Below, piece after piece: positions 50,158 to 62,794 of a DNA stretch of 64,000 bases (positions within the stretch are counted from its first letter, which is position 1; the number at the start of each line of letters is the position of its first letter). Position numbers and translations under genes: made by a program. A model generated the notes under the pieces. That model saw only the letters and a list, made by a program, of their open reading frames with translations, did no database searches and was not told where the DNA came from. This DNA is from Peromyscus leucopus (Eukaryota; Chordata; Mammalia; Rodentia; Cricetidae): assembly GCF_004664715.2 (NCBI RefSeq), contig NC_051069.1:10922501-10986500 (forward strand). Reading direction: 5' to 3'.

Positions 50158-50515
50158 GGTGTGTGTGTGTGCATGTGTGTGTGTGTGTGTTCATGTATGC
50201 ACACGTGTAGAATCTGCCTGTGGAGGCCAGAGGTCAACCTTGTGTATTGTTCTTCAGGAGCTGTCTATTTCTTTTTTAAAATTTCATTTTTTTAAAAAAA
50301 ACAAATTTATTTTATGTGTTTAGGTGTTTTGTCTCCATGAATGTCTGTGCACCACCTGTGTGCCTGGTGCCCACAGAGGCCAGAAGAGGGCATCTTCTGG
50401 AAGTGGAGTTACAGATGGTTGTGAACCACCACGTGGGTGCTGGGAATCGAACCCAGGTTCTCTCTCTGGAAGAGCAACCAGTGGTCTTAGCCACTGAGCG
50501 TCTCTCCAGCCCCTC
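50158..50515 (-). repeat. (GT)n and reverse B3 SINE
   Basis: A short GT repeat (50,158-50,190). A reverse B3 follows (about 50,290-50,515) with GAGGCCAGAAGAGGGCATCT and a CACTGAGCGTCTCTCCAGCC end. Confidence 0.85.
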
Positions 50516-50984
50516 CTGTATTTGAAGACAGGCTCCCTCGCGTGTCTGGACTGCCCCGGTGGATGCATGTCGAAGGTGATAAAGCCAGGCACATTCTATC
50601 TAATTCTACTTCTTAATTCTTAGAAGACACCAGCCCCCCGAGATGGAATCGAGTTTGTTGGTTGCTGTGGACTAAGGGGTTGGGAATTGGAATGAGTGTC
50701 AACAAGGGACAAAGATATTTTGTGGAAGCAGAGGTTAACATCTGGCGTCCTCCTCTACTGCTCTCCACCTGAGTTTTTGGAGTAGACTCTCACTGAGCCC
50801 AGAGCTCACCAGTGCGGCTGGGCTGGTTGGCTAGCAAGCACAGAATGTCCCTGTCCCCCTAGTGTGGGGGTGACAGCTGCATGCAGCCCTCCTTGGCTTT
50901 TGCTTTGGTGCTGGGGACCTGGACTCAGGTTCATTACTTACTGAACCATCATCTCCACAGCTCTTTATTTTTATATTTAAAATT

Positions 50985-51710
50985 TTTGTCTTAAATATTT
51001 TGGCTTGGTTTGTTCAGCGAGGAAAATTTTATTTGATACAGACTTCCATATATTCCAGACTGGCCTCCAAACTCACTATGTAGCTGAGGGTGACCTTGAA
51101 CTTCTGATCCTCCTGTCTCTACCTCTAGAGTTTTAGAATCACAGTCATTAGTCACCATTCCCCATTTTTCCATTATTTTTAAAGAGGAAAAATTATATTG
51201 TAGCTTGTCAGCTCAAGTCTCTTAACCAATTTCCTAAAATCTAATAAAATATACCAGTGTGTTTACATGTGCTACACACAACCATGTTCAGCTGTAAAAA
51301 GCTTGCGGCTTTGCTTCCAGATCACACCAGGACTAATGGGGACATTAACAAGCAGTCACTCTGTGGCGGGACTCTGCCACTCAGTGCCAGCAATGGCCAA
51401 GGGGCCCCATTCCCTTCCTTCCCTAACTTGAATGTATTTCAGAGTACAGCTTCATTCATTCTGCTAGTTGGTTTAGGAAAGTCCCTCCATCCTCCTCACA
51501 CACACTGTTTTGTTTTTGTTGGTTAAAATGTTATACTGGGGACTGATAGCTGAGCAGGTTAGAACACTTTCCACCAAGCCTGAGGACCTGCGGTTTGATT
51601 CCCAGGACCTACATGGTGGAAGGAGAGAGCTGGCTCTCACAAGTTGTCCTCCAATTTCCACATGTGTGCTAAGGCACACATATGTGAACACACGAGGTAA
51701 AATGTGGTTA
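50985..51710. repeat. Diverged B1/B4 (reverse) and B3 (forward)
   Basis: A reverse B1/B4 remnant (about 51,000-51,150) and a forward B3 (about 51,535-51,705, ACTGATAGCTGAGCAGGTTA). The sequence between them is unique. Confidence 0.6.
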
Positions 51711-51714
51711 AAAG

Positions 51715-52920
51715 AGAAAGTGAAATTATGTCACACTGACATTTGGGAACAGACGCGATGTTCCCATGTAAACACTACCCACAAAGCATGCTCCTGAAGA
51801 CGTCTGAAGTCAGGGAAGAGTGGTCCTGTGAGGAGCATGCTAGCAGGAGGCTTCTGCGGGACACACCTGAGGTCCATGCTCCATGCACAGGAGGAGGCAT
51901 GCAACGTTGATTCCATCCAAGCTTGAAGGACCTTAGTTCACTGGGAAGAGACCATGAGGTCGGGGGACTTTTCCTGGGTCGTGTGGTGACTGCAGCAGGA
52001 TTCAGTTGGGAGGTCAAGCTCCTGGGTTTGGGTGGTGACCCTGAGCTCTGCATCAGGGTCTCAGGTCTGCACTGGAGCAGCTGTGGTAATGCAGCGCACT
52101 GGACCGGTTTACGGGCGAGTCACTTTGTATGTGGACACTGCCAGCTGCGCTCAAAGAGCTGACTGTGGTCCTGTCCCTGCTTTGGGAAGGTCAAGGGCTC
52201 TCAGTAAATACACCTGCTGGTTGTTTACAGAGCTCAGTCTGGAGGCCAGATTAGGCATTTCCCTGGGGAGAAGCCAGGGAGTGACTGCCAGCCCAGTGCC
52301 CGGGCAATCAGACCTGGGAGGGGGGCGGTGTCTTTGAAACCTGTTTGTGCATGTGTTGCTGGGGTTGGGAGGACAGAGCTGCCTGGCAAAACCACACTGT
52401 GATCTCCCGGCGTTCTTTTGGTGTGACACTGTAGGGCTGGCTCTTAGCTGGCTTCCCCAGGCTCTGTGCCATGCCTATCTCTAGGGCATTCTCTGGAAGT
52501 AGAAGAACAGGGTGGATACTTAAAGTAGGCTAGGGACACCCAGCAGGAAGCTGCTCCAGGGAGTCACGGGCCCAGAAGCTGCCACTGGTCAGGAAGCCGG
52601 GTGCCGTCTCTCCAACTCATTGTTGACGCAGGGAGTTCCTTGGGCCTCGAGGACACATTGTGTCCCGTCAGGTTCTGTTTCTCTTCCTTAGCCTCTCAGG
52701 CTGGAGAACCTGGGGATGAATGGGATCGGAGGGACAACTGGCAGGTGACATCTGGCAGGTTGGAGCTCAAGGCCAACTGGCTGAGTGAAGCTCAGGGGGT
52801 TGAGTGGTGCCGAGAGGTCCTGGGTACGAGGGCTGGAGGGGACAAGCCTTAGCGTTCCAGACTGAGCTGGACTCAGGAAAGGGCCTGGGAGGACACTCTC
52901 TTCTATAGCCTGATGGTTTC
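51715..52920. other. Unique intergenic stretch
   Basis: No repeat family or conserved exon recognised. Several short frames on both strands have no domain signature. Confidence 0.45.
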
Positions 52921-52924
52921 TCCG

Positions 52925-53282
52925 GTCCCACCTGGCCCAGTGGCCCATAGCTGCTTATAAAATAGTCATTCGGAGGCTTATATTAATTACCGATTGCATG
53001 GCCTATGGCAGGCTTCTCACTAGCTAGCTCTTATAACTTATCCCATTTCTATTAATCTATAAGTTGCCATGTGGCCGTGGCATTACCGGTCTGCTGGCAT
53101 CTTGCTGCACCTTCCACGGCAGAAGCTGGTGTCTCCCCTCTTCTCCTTTCTTCTCTCCGTATCTCTGCTTAGATTTCCCACCTGCCTCTAAGCTGCCTTG
53201 CCATTGGCCAATAGAGCTTTATTTATCAACCAATCAGAGCAACACATATTCACAGCATACAGAAAGGCACCCCACAACACTC
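52925..53282 (-). repeat. Solo LTR-like repeat, reverse, copy A
   Basis: On the minus strand it runs from TGTTGTGGGGTGCCTTTCTG through ATTGGTTGATAAATAAAGCT to a GGTGGGACCGGAGAAAC end. The AATAAA and TG..-type start fit a solo ERV LTR. It is closely related to the copy at 60,700-61,080, in the same orientation. Confidence 0.65.
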
Positions 53283-53344
53283 TTCAGGTTCAAGAAGGCC
53301 GCACGCTCTATTCTGTTATGAGGTCTTTGCAGACCCCTTTATCC

Positions 53345-53485
53345 CTTCTATGTATTATTCTCGTGTGTGCACATAGGTGTGCACACAGAGGTCAGAGGTC
53401 AGCCCTGTGAGGTTGGTTTTTCTCTTACAAGGAAGGGATTGAACTCAGGTTGCCAGGCCTGACTCTACAAGCTGAGCCAGCTGCC
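53345..53485 (-). repeat. B3-type SINE, reverse, diverged
   Basis: Contains AGAGGTCAGAGGTCAGCCCT, GGATTGAACTCAGGTTGCCA and AAGCTGAGCCAGCTG. Confidence 0.65.
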
Positions 53486-53489
53486 TCCC

Positions 53490-54950
53490 TACCCCCACCC
53501 CCGGTCGTCTTCGGAGATCTCAGTTCTCAGGCTCCCCTCTCCTTTTTATCTGCCTTTTCTATTCTCTCCCAGGCCCCTCTCTCCTCTTTCTTCTTTTCTA
53601 CGCTTGTCTTACCTGCTCGTGACACCGGGAACTTCCGAGAAGCACAGACATACTGCCGCTTGACATCTTTCGGGTGGTCCGACATGTGCTTATGTGGACT
53701 CAGCCACTGAAGGTCAGATGGGAGTGGCTGACCCCTCATTTCCTGCTCTCGGGGAGCCCAAGGCCCTTTCAGGCACAATATCCTGAAAAATAGAAGTATC
53801 CGCTTTGCCTTTAGCCACCAGCCTCTACCCAGTTTTCATTCATTACCCTGTGACTTTCCATTATCTCTTTACTAGAGTTGAACCGAACACGGGCTTGGAT
53901 CTTGTCCCTTGACCTTCCTGTTTCAAGGTCACTGTAACGGCTGAGACGTTATTGAGTTTCCTGCGCCAGCTGGAGGGGTTCACCATGTAAAACATTGTCG
54001 GTTAGGTTTTCACACTTGACTTTCAAGGCCCTGCCAGCTTGCATATACCTGGCTCTTCTTTCCTTTCCTTTCTGCCCTCCCCTCTCATCTGGTCCAGCCT
54101 TCCCAACTGGATTCCTCTCAGGACAGACTGGCTCTGTAGAACCAAAGCATCAGCGAGGCTGGGAACCTCCCCCAAGAGGACCTGCCATCATCAAGAGGGG
54201 CCTGAGTCACAGACGGAGGTCCTCCAGGGACTCAGAAATCCTCCTGGATTTGGCTTGAGGCTCCTTTGCCTCTATCTACACAAGAGGCCTTCTCCCTCTC
54301 CTCTCTCCTCCTGTCAGCTCCAGTGGGACCTGACACAGTTTCATCCTGCAGGCTGGAGTCAGATCTCAAACAAACTGCCTTCCTCTGTGAGAGAAGCACC
54401 CGGGGATCGACAAGTCACCTTTTCCAACAGTCACGTTGCTCTCTGAGATCTTAATCTCTCCTGGCTAGCTAGGCTGGAAAAAGCTTCTGGGGGAAACTAG
54501 ATCTTTCTGAGCAAAGCTGGGTCTGTCTTTCCATCTATTCCCCATGCCAAAGTGTGCTTTGCCCAGGGAGGGGGAGCACCCTGGTGGTGGTGAGCCCACA
54601 GATCACAGAATCTGGGTGAGTCCTCCTCTCATTTCCTCTGTCTGTGGGAGTGCCTGGCTGAGCCCTGGACACCGAAGATTCAGTGAGAGCCTCCCAGCTG
54701 CCCTTTGCCTGGAGGAGGATGTGTGGGGAAGAGGGAAGAAGCTTGTAGTCCCACATTGGCAGCAGCTGTCCAGGCAGGTAGGTCACTGTGTGGTCTTGAC
54801 CATGTCTTCTAATGGTCTGAGGCCTTAGTGGAGGTGTCTGTAATCCAATGTCAGCAGAACTGCTGGGGCCCAGATCCAAGACACCTGCTAACCAAAGGGC
54901 TTTGGGCAAGAACTCCAGGAGCTTCAACTAGCTAGTCAATCACTCATCAT
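53490..54950. other. Unique intergenic stretch
   Basis: Contains CT-rich segments. I recognise no gene or repeat family here. Confidence 0.4.
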
Positions 54951-54957
54951 CTGATGG

Positions 54958-55175
54958 CTGGGGATGGGTTTAGTCGGTAGAATGCTTGCTTGGTATACAA
55001 GAAGCCCCAGGTTTGATCCCCAGCACCTCATAAACCAGGCGTGGTAGTGCACACCTGTAATCCTAGGACTTGGGAGGAAGGAGAATCAGGAGTTCAAGGT
55101 TATCTTCCGCTACACAGCAATTCTGAGGCCAACTGGGCTACATGGGACCCATCCCACAATAAAGCCAACCCCCAA
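54958..55175 (+). repeat. B4 SINE (ID+B1 fusion), forward
   Basis: An ID-like head (GGTTTAGTCGGTAGAATGCT) passes into a B1 body (GTGCACACCTGTAATCCTAG), the B4 architecture. Confidence 0.82.
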
Positions 55176-55399
55176 ACTACCACTTCCAACAAGGAACAAG
55201 TACTCATTACCAATAGCCCTAACTCACTGTGTATGTGACTTTGACCTTGGCACAGTCATACCTCTCTCTGGATCTTGGTTCTTTTTTGGAGAGGGTTCCT
55301 GTATACTGCAAAGGCTGCTCTTAAACTCACGGGTTCATCGTCTTTATATACATTCATTGTACTAATCTGCTAGTTTTTGTGAGATAGGTTTTTTGTTTT

Positions 55400-55548
55400 C
55401 TTTTTGTTTAGTTTTACAAGACAGGGTTTCTTTGTGTAGCCCTGGCTGTCCTAGAACTCACTCTGTAGACCAGGCTAGCCTCTAACTTAGAGATCTGCCT
55501 GCCTCTGCCTCCGGAGTGTTAGGATTAAAGGCACATGCCACCACCGCC
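55400..55548 (-). repeat. B1 SINE, reverse
   Basis: Contains AAGACAGGGTTTCTTTGTGT and GGCACATGCCACCACCGCCT. A second partial reverse B1-like piece follows to about 55,655. Confidence 0.9.
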
Positions 55549-56204
55549 TGATGAGACAGTTTTTTACTCTATAGCCCAGGCTGCCCTTAAACTTGTGGTA
55601 ATTCTCCTGCATCAGCCTCCTAAATGCCAGGGTTACACGTGTGACATCACACCCACTTTCAAGTTAGTTACCTCAGCCTCTGCAGGAGTTGGAATGACAA
55701 GTACACACTCGAACCTCAGCTTGGCGTGATTTTTTTCCATTGACTTTATAAAGGTGTGACATAGATACAAAAGTATACTCATCTGGAGCACACAACTCAG
55801 TGGCTTTTGCTAAATGTGTATCTGACATTTTGATCACCCCAGAAAGTCCTCTGGTGCCCCTGTCAGCCAATGATCCCCACTTCCCATCTGCTTTCCCATG
55901 GTGGGGAAACTCCTGTGTCTGTACTGGTAAGTTCTGGGTTGGCCTTCTCTCTTTCAGTGTGTGCTCATGACACATGATGCTGGCACATCAGCCCTTTGTA
56001 TCTTGTCATGCTGTCAGTCTCCACTCATGGGTAGGTAGACCCTCAGATTGGATGGTTGGCCTGTTTCTGGCTCTCCTTCCATCTTTCGGCTGTTACGGAT
56101 AAAGGTTCTGTGTATGGGTTTTGGGTGACTGTAAGTGCTTATTCTCTGGATACATACCAGTGATGGCAACTGCTCAGATATATGTTATATACTCGTCTAA
56201 CTTC

Positions 56205-57345
56205 ATTTATTTACTGATTGATTGATTGTGTGCGTGCATCATGGTGTGCATAATGGAGGTCAGAGGACAACCTGTGGGAGTCTGTTCTCTCCTCTTAGCA
56301 TGTGGGTTCTGGGGATAGAACTCAGGTTATCAGGCTTGGTGGCAGGTGCCTGTACACACTCAGTCACCTCACTAGCCCTATGACTAATTTTAAAAGAAAC
56401 AGTGGGACTGTTTTCCACAATCCTGTGCCCTTTGCATTCCTGGAGGCGATGAGCACTCCAGTTGCTCTACCCCCTTATCAGCACTTCATGTTGTCTGTTT
56501 GTCTTCCTTCATCCTTCAGCGTCCACCCCCTGGAGTCTCATGTCTCCCACAGCTTCTCATCCCTGCTATTATCTTGTTCCCAGGCCAGCTTCTCAGGCCT
56601 GGCTTTGGTCTTGGCATAGTGCAGGCATCCAAGATCTGAAAATTCCAGGGTCAACTTGGCTTTGATGCTTGGCTTGAGAGAACAGTTCAAATGGAGCCTT
56701 TTAATTCACCAAAGCAGAGAGACAGACCAGGCCTTTTAGAATCTCTTGGCTGCCTCTCTCAGGGCCAAGAATTTCACTTTGCTTTTTATCATGGTCACTT
56801 TCTCTCTTAAAATTTACTGTTATTATGTGTACCTGTATGGTGTGCATGTGTAGGGGTGTGGGGGTATGGATGGAGGGCAGAGAACATCCTTTGTGGAGTT
56901 GGTTTTCCCTTTCTACTTGTGCGTCCTCACCGCTGAGCCATCTTGCGGCCTAGTGTATGCAGTTTTTGAGTGCCCCGTTTTGGAGAATGAGCACACAGTA
57001 AAACAAACAAACGCAACCCCACATAGTTTGGTTTCGAAGTATTTACTTCATGTTTATTGTGTCTGTGTTCCAATGTCACCGTCTCAGAGGCCCTTTATGA
57101 CTGCGAGGAGCAAAGCGAGGTTTGGTGAGACCCGAGTTTAAATAGTTAAAAAAAAACCATGGTTTTTATTTCACTTGTTAGGCAGGAGAGAGGAGGCGAA
57201 CTCCAGGGCACCGCACATGGAGGCCACTCTGGGAGACGTGTTGCTTCTCCCTTTCCAACATTAGTCAAGGGATTGAACTCCAGTCCTTAAGCTTATCAGT
57301 GAGTGTCTTTATCCACTGAGCCATTTCAACAGGCCAGCTGAGCAA
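56205..57345 (-). repeat. Three reverse B3-type SINEs with unique spacers
   Basis: Copies at about 56,210-56,380, 56,825-56,955 and 57,220-57,345 show GAACTCAGG-type bodies and GAGCCAT ends. The spacer sequence between them is unique. Confidence 0.6.
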
Positions 57346-57349
57346 TCTT

Positions 57350-59440
57350 TGAGCATTTCTCCTCAGAAAAAGAGCGCACAACGAGGAACACAAAACCGTC
57401 TGGAGTGACAAGAGAGAGGGGCCCAGGCAGCCAGTCACCCTGAAGCTGAGGCCTCAGGAGATTTGGATAAAGTGTATCTCCAGAGCACCCCAGCTCACTC
57501 ACCGAGTCCCACAGCCTGATTCTTTCTCTTCACTGTGTGGTACTGCCCACTGTCATGTTCTGTTTCTCGACACCCCCCCCCCCCAGCCTCCCTGCTACCT
57601 CTCTGCTGGAAGGCATGCTCTGGGGGGACAAAGGCCCATGAACCTTTGCTGTCTGTCCCCTGGCTCTCAGAACAGCCATGTCCAGTACTTGATACACATT
57701 GCCCAAATGAGAACATCCCTGCTTTCCCAGCACGGCTGGCTTGCTCTCTGTGGAAGGTGAATGGAGACTTCAGAGGAAAGGAATCTATAGAGAACTACTA
57801 AGCTCATGAGGGTGGTCCCAGTATGACAACGTTACAGTGGGGGAAGCATGGGGCTTTGGGAGACAGGTTCTGGTACCCACTGAGTGCCGATGAGGGGCCA
57901 GGCACTAGACATGTTTTGTGAACAGAGTCTTGCTGTGTACTTCACTCTAGTCTTCAATGACAGTACTTCTGTCTCAGTCTCCCGAGTATTGGGACTATAA
58001 GCATGTGTCACCAAGTCAAGCCAGACATAATCATCTTAGAGACCCTCCCAGCAGCCTTCCAGGGAAGGTGTCCCCATGTTGTAGGACACGCAATGGTGGC
58101 GAAGTGAAGCTGTGTCACATCACCGCAAAGTGGGCACCTGGGAGCTGCGCCCAGGCTACCGAGCTCCCTTGCTTCACAGTGCGCCAGTCTGGGTCCTCCG
58201 TGCGCACGCTCAGCACCCCTCTCTCTGAGCTCCATTCTCCACTACTCTAGTGGGGCTCGCCAGGGTCGCCAGGGTCAGGTGCTGAGAGCTGAGCTCTAGG
58301 GGATCAGAAACGAGAGGCTTGGAGGAAAAAGAAGATCATGTCCCCTGATGGGCCAGAAGAGAGGGAGGCTCCAGGCTCCTCTGCCCCCATCCCACGCAAC
58401 GGCCCTTCCAAGATCAGCTGAACTAGGCCAGCCTGGAATGAAGACATGGGGACCGGCCCCAAAGAGCGTGAGCTTCGAGCAGCTTCCAGAACTTGATGTC
58501 ATGGGAGGAAACCACACAGGTACCCAAGGGCCCAGATAACCTCCCTGTGCCAAATGCCAGAAATGTCACCAGTTTAGGCCCCTGAGAACCTGGGTGGCAG
58601 ACTATGCTAATGGTCCTTCTATAGACACTAAGTTATCTATTTCACAAATTGACATAGGGATTAATGAAAGACACAGCATGTGCAAATGCTTAATAGACAT
58701 GGATTCACTTTTCTCTCCATTCTTTTTCAAAGGTCTCTGACTTTGGATTTTAAGCTAGAGCCTCCCTGGCAACTCTTCATTGTCTTTATCTGGAATACCC
58801 ATCTTGGCCTAAGTTCTGTCAAAGGTGTAATCTTCGGGGGGACAGAGGGATGGATTAGCAGTTAAAAGCACTGACTGCTCTTGCAGAGGACACAGGTTTG
58901 ATTCCCGGCACCCACACGGCAACCTTTGAACTATCTTAACTCCAGTCTCCCCCCATATCACAGTGGGCTTTTAATTATCACCTGCCATGTGCCCTACAAC
59001 TGCCCACCCACCGTCTCTTCTTCACTCTCCCTCTACAAGGCCAAGTGCATCCTCCCGCTTGGTGGGTGGGAGGTGGAGGCCTTAGCAGGAAGCAGTGGAG
59101 AGGCACAGAGGCTGTTCCCCTTTTCTGGAGCACGTCTCTTGTGCACCAGCCTCTCTGATCACCAGCCTCTCTGACAGAAGCTGAGAAAACAAGATAACTT
59201 GACTTTTAAATCATCTACCACGTATTTACTGAATTCCTCTTCTGTGTGGCTTGAGGGAGACTAACCTTCGTGCTTGTCTTCAAGGAGCTCAGAGAGCTGG
59301 AGGGAGAGAGGGGAGTGGGGAGGATTCGGAAAGAATGCGGCAGCCCTAGATCAACTGAGGGCTCTGTGCTATGAGGCTGCCTCTTCTCATCAGGGAGGCA
59401 GGGGGTCCCCGACCTCACGCCGTCAACACAGAGGCCCTCG
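57350..59440. other. Intergenic, mostly unique
   Basis: A reverse B1 remnant lies near 57,915-58,020 and a forward B2/B3 head at 58,838-58,925. No gene is supported. Confidence 0.45.
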
Positions 59441-59458
59441 GTGCCTCCTCGGTGCTGT

Positions 59459-59524
59459 GCATGTGTGTTCTGGTGTGCACACACGCCTGCCTGAAAATGT
59501 GTGTGCACACCAGAACACATGTGC
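59459..59524. other. 66-nt near-perfect hairpin (21-bp perfect core stem)
   Basis: The left arm 59,464-59,484 is the exact reverse complement of the right arm 59,499-59,519, around a 14-nt loop (GCCTGCCTGAAAAT). Two G-T wobbles and three further pairs extend the stem to 26 bp. The size fits a pre-miRNA hairpin or a cruciform. No known miRNA is recognised. Confidence 0.75.
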
Positions 59525-59679
59525 GGTGCTGGCGATGAAGGTAAGTGAGATGGCCCTGCTGCCTCTGCATGGGATGGAGTCCCACCACCTCATCCCCTCC
59601 ATCTGGAATCTCCATTTTGATGCCTTTTGGATGAGAATTTTGATACAACACAGGCCTCTAGATGATTAAGATAGCATCT

Positions 59680-59929
59680 TTTAAAGTTTTGTTTTATTTT
59701 ATGTGTATGGATGTTTTGCCTGCATGTATGTCTGTGTACCACATGAGTGCCTGGTGCCCATGGAGGCCAGAAGAGGACATCAGATCTCCTGGAACTAAGA
59801 TTATAGATTGTATGAGCTACAACATAGGTGCTGTACTGGGAACTGAACTTGGGATCCTTTGAAGAGTAGTAAGTGCTCTTAACTGCTCTTAACAGCCATC
59901 TCTCCCAGCTTTACGTGACAATCACAAAT

Positions 59930-59968
<39 letters not shown>

Positions 59969-60335
59969 TTGTTTTTTTCAGACAGAGTTTGTAGTCTCTG
60001 TGTAGTTCTGGCTTTCCTGGATCTCGCTGTGCAGACTAGGATGACCTCAAACTCACAGAGATTCACTTGCTTCTGCCTCCTGAGTTCTGGGATTAAAGGT
60101 GTACGCCACCACTGCCTGGCTAATTTTATTTTTAATTGTGTCTATTTGTGTGTCTGGGTATGTGTTCATGAGTGCAATGAGTGCAAGTGTCTGAGGAACC
60201 CAGGAGAGGGCACCGTACCCACTAGAGCTGGAGTTACATGTGGTTGTGAGCCACCCAGTGTGGACACTGGGGATTGAACTTGGGCTCTCTCAAATAGCTG
60301 AATGGACTCTTGACCACTAAACTATCTCTTCAACC
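59680..60335 (-). repeat. Reverse B3, (TTTA)n, reverse B1, reverse B3
   Basis: B3 (59,685-59,905), about 11 TTTA units (59,929-59,973), B1 (59,974-60,120) and a second B3 (60,130-60,335), followed by poly-T to 60,360. Confidence 0.85.
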
Positions 60336-60382
60336 TTTTTTTTTTTTTTTTTTTTTTTTTGTAACCAATAGAAAAACAAACA

Positions 60383-60460
60383 GGGGGTGGTTGGGGATTT
60401 AGCTCAGTGGTAGAGTGCTTGCCTAGCAAGCACATGGCACTGGGTTAGGTCCTCAGCTCT
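60383..60460 (+). repeat. ID SINE, forward
   Basis: GGGGATTTAGCTCAGTGGTA and GAGTGCTTGCCTAGCAAGCA: a nearly intact ID core ending in poly-A. An 11-base AAAAACAAACA lies on both sides, probably the target duplication. Confidence 0.93.
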
Positions 60461-60482
60461 GGAAAAAAAAAGAAAAACAAAC

Positions 60483-60665
60483 AGGGGCTGGAGAGATGGC
60501 TCAGTGGTTAAGAGCACTGGCTACTCTTCCAGAGGTTCTGAGTTCAATTCCCAGCACCCACATGGTGGCTCACAACCGTCTGTAATGAGATCTGGTGCCC
60601 TCTTCTGGCCTGTAGTGCATACATGCAGGCAGAACACTATACATAATAAATAAATCTTAAAAAAA
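60483..60665 (+). repeat. B2 SINE, forward, full length
   Basis: Begins GGGGCTGGAGAGATGGCTCA and ends AATAAATAAATCTTAAAAAA, with little divergence from the B2 consensus. AAACAAACAG lies on both sides. Confidence 0.96.
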
Positions 60666-60699
60666 AAAGAAAAGAAAGAAAGAAAAACAAACAGTTGTA

Positions 60700-61080
60700 G
60701 CTGGACGTTTCTCCGGTCCCACCCGGCTCTACAGTCTGGAAGCCCCTTATAAAATAATCACTCAGAGGCTTAATATTAATTACAAACTGTATGGCCTATG
60801 GCTTCTTGCTTCTTGCTAGCTAGCTCATATAACTTAACTCAATCATTACTATTAATCTATGTATTGCCACATGTTCTGTGACTTTACCTGTGTCCCGTTG
60901 CATGTTGCTCTTTGGACGTCGGGTTGGCGTCCCCCTATTCTGCCTCTCTTCCCTCACTATCTCGTTTGGGTTTCCTGCCTAGCTCCATCCTGCCCTGCCA
61001 TAGGCCAATACAGCTTTATTTATTATCCAATGGGAGCCACATATATGCACACCATACAGAAAGACATCCCACAGCAAACA
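60700..61080 (-). repeat. Solo LTR-like repeat, reverse, copy B
   Basis: Same family as 52,925-53,282. Both share TTTCTCCGGTCCCACC, CTTATAAAATA and CCAATACAGCTTTATTTATT (an AATAAA signal on the minus strand). No internal viral genes lie nearby. Confidence 0.65.
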
Positions 61081-61147
61081 TTAATTTGAGATGCAGGCTT
61101 AAAATAGATATAGATTTAACTTTTTATTATTTTTATACGTTTTTCAA

Positions 61148-61440
61148 CACACGCACGCACGCACGCACGCACGCACTCACAAGAAAAGAGGGGACTGGGG
61201 AAGAGGTTCAGTTGATAGAGTGTTTGTCCCAGGACAAAGCCCTGGATTCCATTCCCAGCACTGCCCAAATGAGTGTGATAGCGCATGCCTATAGTCTGAG
61301 CACTCGGGAGGTGGAGGCAGGAGGATCAGAGTTTCAAGGTTATCCTTGGTTACGTAGCAAGTCCAAGGCCAGCCAGGGTGACATGAGATCTTATCTCCAA
61401 CAAATAAACAAAAACAACAAAAGAAAGATTGATACAACAT
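61148..61440 (+). repeat. (CACG)n and B4-type SINE, forward
   Basis: About six CACG units (61,150-61,174). A B4-like element follows, with an ID-like head (GAGGTTCAGTTGATAGAGTG) and a B1-like body (TGAGCACTCGGGAGGTGGAG). Confidence 0.8.
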
Positions 61441-62790
61441 GCCCATGACTCATTCGGCCCCCTCTGGCTCTCCACCCTGCTCATGCTGGGGCTGGAGCAG
61501 GTAGGTGCCTCTCTCAAGCTAGGCCCAGCCCTCAGCCTTCTGCCATTCTTGAAGAAATGGGTTCTTGATGAGTTGAATAAATTTGATATTTTGCAAAACA
61601 CTGACTGCAGTTCATTGAATGCCTATTGTTTTTCCCTCATAATAGAAGTGAAAAATAGATTTTAAAATATTTACCATGTGTGGGAGTAGCTGCTGAAGAC
61701 ACTTGTTATGTATGTGTAGAACTCGAAAGGTGCCTGGCAGAGAATTCAGATTCCTAGGCTGTACAGAAGTTGGCAGGGGAGACAGCTGAGAGCCTGTCTC
61801 CCCTGGACCCTAGCATTCTGGGGCTCTCTTATTTGTAGACGGACAAAGCCCATTTATAACTTCTGGAGTCTGGCTTCCAGCACGGTGGTGGCAGAGATTC
61901 AGGAATGTGTTTGCTGGGAGTCACTCAGGGAACAAGGCCTGATTGTCTTCCCTCCTGACTCTCAGGACACGCTAGGAAGGAACGTCCTTAAACCCATATT
62001 GCCCACAACCTCCCTCACAGTGGCTATGGCACTCTGGGAAAAATACTGGAACCCTGGGGGTCAGAAGATGTGGATTTGTGCTGTCGACCAAAGCTGTGTG
62101 GTCTCCAGAAAGTTTCTTCCTTTTCCTGTCTCTCCTGTTCTGGCACAGGTGGGCTTCCACGTGGGTGTTCTCTGTGGACAGTTTTAACTCTGGGTGGCTA
62201 CTGTCTTTGGCCAAGTGCAAGGAAGAAATGTTTAGCATGATGCATCATCACGTGGTAGACATGCACACTGGCAGCTTTGATGTGCTAGACTACTTTATGG
62301 ACGTCAATTGTTTCCTCTAATTTCATGGGATGCTGCGTACTTGCTCCATCAGGGTGATCTGCTGTCAGCAGCGAATGCCTAGAAAGTCCTGGACCTCTAA
62401 GCCAAAGCCCCTATCACTCATGTGCAGATTCTACTGAGCCCTGAAAGTCTTCAGGCTCTTGAGGTGCATATGAGGCCCAGGGTTGAATCAGCCCTTTGCT
62501 TTCTTTCCACATCTAAAAGCCTTGTGCTCACGGAGATCCACATGTGTGGGGACTCTTCGAAGCACTCGGAGAAGCTTGTGAATATGGCTGGTTGTGTGAC
62601 TTTGAATCATGCTGGGATCTGTCATTCTGCCCTATACCCTGTCGACTTTCCCTTCCCTTATTGGCTTCTCTTCTTCTGGTTTTTGATGCGCTCCCCTTCC
62701 CTGCTTTGGATGTCAAATTCCTTTTCCTCCCATTTCTCAGCACAGTTCAGCTAGCTGTTCAGCCTGCAAGTGCAAATATCACAACCTGCC
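61440..62790. other. Unique intergenic stretch
   Basis: No gene or repeat family recognised. Short frames on both strands have no conserved features. Confidence 0.45.
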
Positions 62791-62794
62791 AGGA

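Noticed and set aside
60383..60460. tRNA-like sequence with A and B box
   Set aside because: It is an ID SINE. The tRNA resemblance is ancestral, and the element ends in poly-A.
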